The notes below the pieces were generated by a model. That model was not told the origin of the DNA and did no database searches. It saw nothing but the letters and a program-made list of their open reading frames with translations. From positions 1 to 7,021 of the forward strand of contig CAZGEW010000070.1 in the NCBI GenBank assembly GCA_964524225.1: a DNA stretch of 7,021 bases, written 5' to 3'. Source of the DNA: GCA-2688775 sp964524225. Its GTDB lineage: Archaea > Nanobdellota > Nanobdellia > Woesearchaeales > GW2011-AR4. Shown here in pieces: positions 6,800 through 7,021 of the stretch (position 1 is the stretch's first letter; every line of letters begins with the position of its first letter). The position numbers were made by a program, and so were the translations under genes.

Positions 6800-6808
6800 T
6801 ATTTTTAT
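6800..6808 (+). terminator. T-run, candidate terminator of the plus-strand RNA
   Basis: TATTTTTAT lies 8-16 bases after the end of the 9-bp helix. Archaeal polymerase stops efficiently at T-runs on the non-template strand, so this would be a natural 3' end for a plus-strand RNA that converges on rps10. Confidence 0.4.
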
Positions 6809-6814
6809 CTAGAA

Positions 6815-6822
6815 TTTATAAA
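6815..6822 (-). promoter_or_regulatory. TATA-like box facing left into the structured region
   Basis: On the minus strand the sequence is CATTTATAAATTC. A start about 26 bases downstream falls near 6792, exactly the outer end of the 9-bp helix. It lies after the rps10 stop and far upstream of the Nudix gene, which has its own box, so if real it would drive a minus-strand RNA. The element is palindromic and AT-rich, so chance is possible. Confidence 0.35.
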
Positions 6823-6857
6823 TGTTTGTCGATTTAATAAGAATGATAGAAACAAAC

Positions 6858-7021
6858 TTATTCAATCATTTCAATCTCAATATTCAAACCTTCAGGAATA
6901 GGAACCCTCATCACCAAGCGTAAGGCCCTCTCATCTAAACCAAGATCAATAAGCCTTTTATGGATTCTCATCTCGTATCTTTCCCATGTTGCTGTTCCTT
7001 CACCATCAGGACTTTTCCTTG
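6858..7021 (-). CDS. rps10: Ribosomal protein uS10, C-terminal part (cut by window edge)
   Basis: The last 53 residues plus the TAA stop are present; the N-terminal half lies beyond base 7021. The translation includes KSPDGEGTATWERYEMRIHK, then RLIDLGLDERALRLVMRVP and IPEGLNIEIEMIE. This matches archaeal and eukaryotic-type uS10 (S10/S20e), which carries the TWERYEMRIHKR block and ends in a short acidic IEIE-type tail. uS10 is a protein of the head of the small ribosomal subunit. In many archaea rps10 follows the elongation factor EF-1A gene, so that gene may lie just outside to the right. The 3' flank on the minus strand is T-rich (GTTTGTTTCT soon after the stop) and could end the transcript. 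Confidence 0.95.
   Translation of the reverse strand, partial: RKSPDGEGTATWERYEMRIHKRLIDLGLDERALRLVMRVPIPEGLNIEIEMIE

Larger units (their letters stand above)
6400..6801 (+). ncRNA. Candidate large structured non-coding RNA, identity unresolved
   Basis: This roughly 400-base stretch has no credible protein gene, is visibly more G+C-rich than its surroundings and holds many inverted repeats. Plus-strand helices include: 8 bp at 6463-6470/6477-6484; 9 bp at 6530-6538/6784-6792; 5 bp at 6574-6578/6588-6592; 15 bp at 6612-6626/6666-6680; a stem at 6681-6720 with a UUGC loop between two G-C pairs; and an interrupted stem at 6742-6782. The 15-bp rod keeps a G-U pair only on the plus strand. A TATA box at 6369-6377 predicts a start near 6400, and a T-run follows the last helix. 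The order of helices can be matched to RNase P RNA (candidate P1/P2/P4) or to SRP RNA (CCUGUAA at 6459-6465). However, ACAGAA (RNase P) and the AGCAG with GGAA-type loop (SRP) are not seen. A minus-strand transcript from about 6792 is also possible. I am confident that it is structured and unsure of strand and family. Confidence 0.6.

Noticed and set aside
6400..6801. Firm naming as SRP RNA or RNase P RNA
   Set aside because: Helix order is suggestive for each, but the near-invariant sequence motifs of both were looked for on both strands and not found, and short AT-rich helices can be fitted by eye too easily.
1..7021. CRISPR array, insertion sequence, prophage or toxin-antitoxin pair
   Set aside because: There are no regularly spaced direct repeats, no transposase or integrase, no terminal inverted repeats with target duplications, and no small gene pair of that type.

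Overview
The window looks like AT-rich archaeal chromosome. It has TATA boxes of the TTTAAATA type about 26 bases before likely transcript starts, short or absent 5' leaders, an archaeal-type uS10 ribosomal protein and a full-length archaeal SMC. The very compact gene spacing (4 to 7 base gaps between converging genes) and the small coiled-coil and disordered proteins would fit a small-genome DPANN lineage such as Woesearchaeota or Pacearchaeota. That placement is inference, because no 16S or other strong marker is present.

Layout. Bases 44-3607 (+) encode the chromosome condensin SMC. Converging on it with a 7-base gap is a two-gene minus-strand unit: a family 2 glycosyltransferase (4761-4051), then a four-helix DoxX-like membrane protein (4046-3615). 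The glycosyltransferase shares a divergent intergenic region, with a TATA box on each strand, with a 177-residue coiled-coil protein that has a lysine-rich tail (4895-5428, +). That gene converges, with 4 bases to spare, on a minus-strand Nudix hydrolase with a long disordered N-terminus (6335-5433). At the right edge is the C-terminal part of ribosomal protein uS10 (rps10, minus).

The most interesting part is the roughly 520 bases between the Nudix gene and rps10. It has no credible protein gene, is visibly richer in G+C than its surroundings, and is packed with inverted repeats from about 6405 to 6792: a 15-bp rod, a 9-bp long-range helix, an 8-bp hairpin and several smaller ones. I read it as a gene for a large structured non-coding RNA. 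Its order of helices can be laid out like RNase P RNA or like SRP RNA, but the near-invariant sequence motifs of both are not visible, so its identity is open. G-U wobble pairs and a T-run at 6802-6806 favour the plus strand. A TATA box at 6815-6822 points the other way, and the start it predicts falls exactly on the end of the 9-bp helix.

The genes do not form one pathway. The shared themes are chromosome organisation (SMC, perhaps the basic coiled-coil protein), envelope or glycan work (glycosyltransferase plus DoxX) and core RNA or translation functions (structured RNA, uS10).
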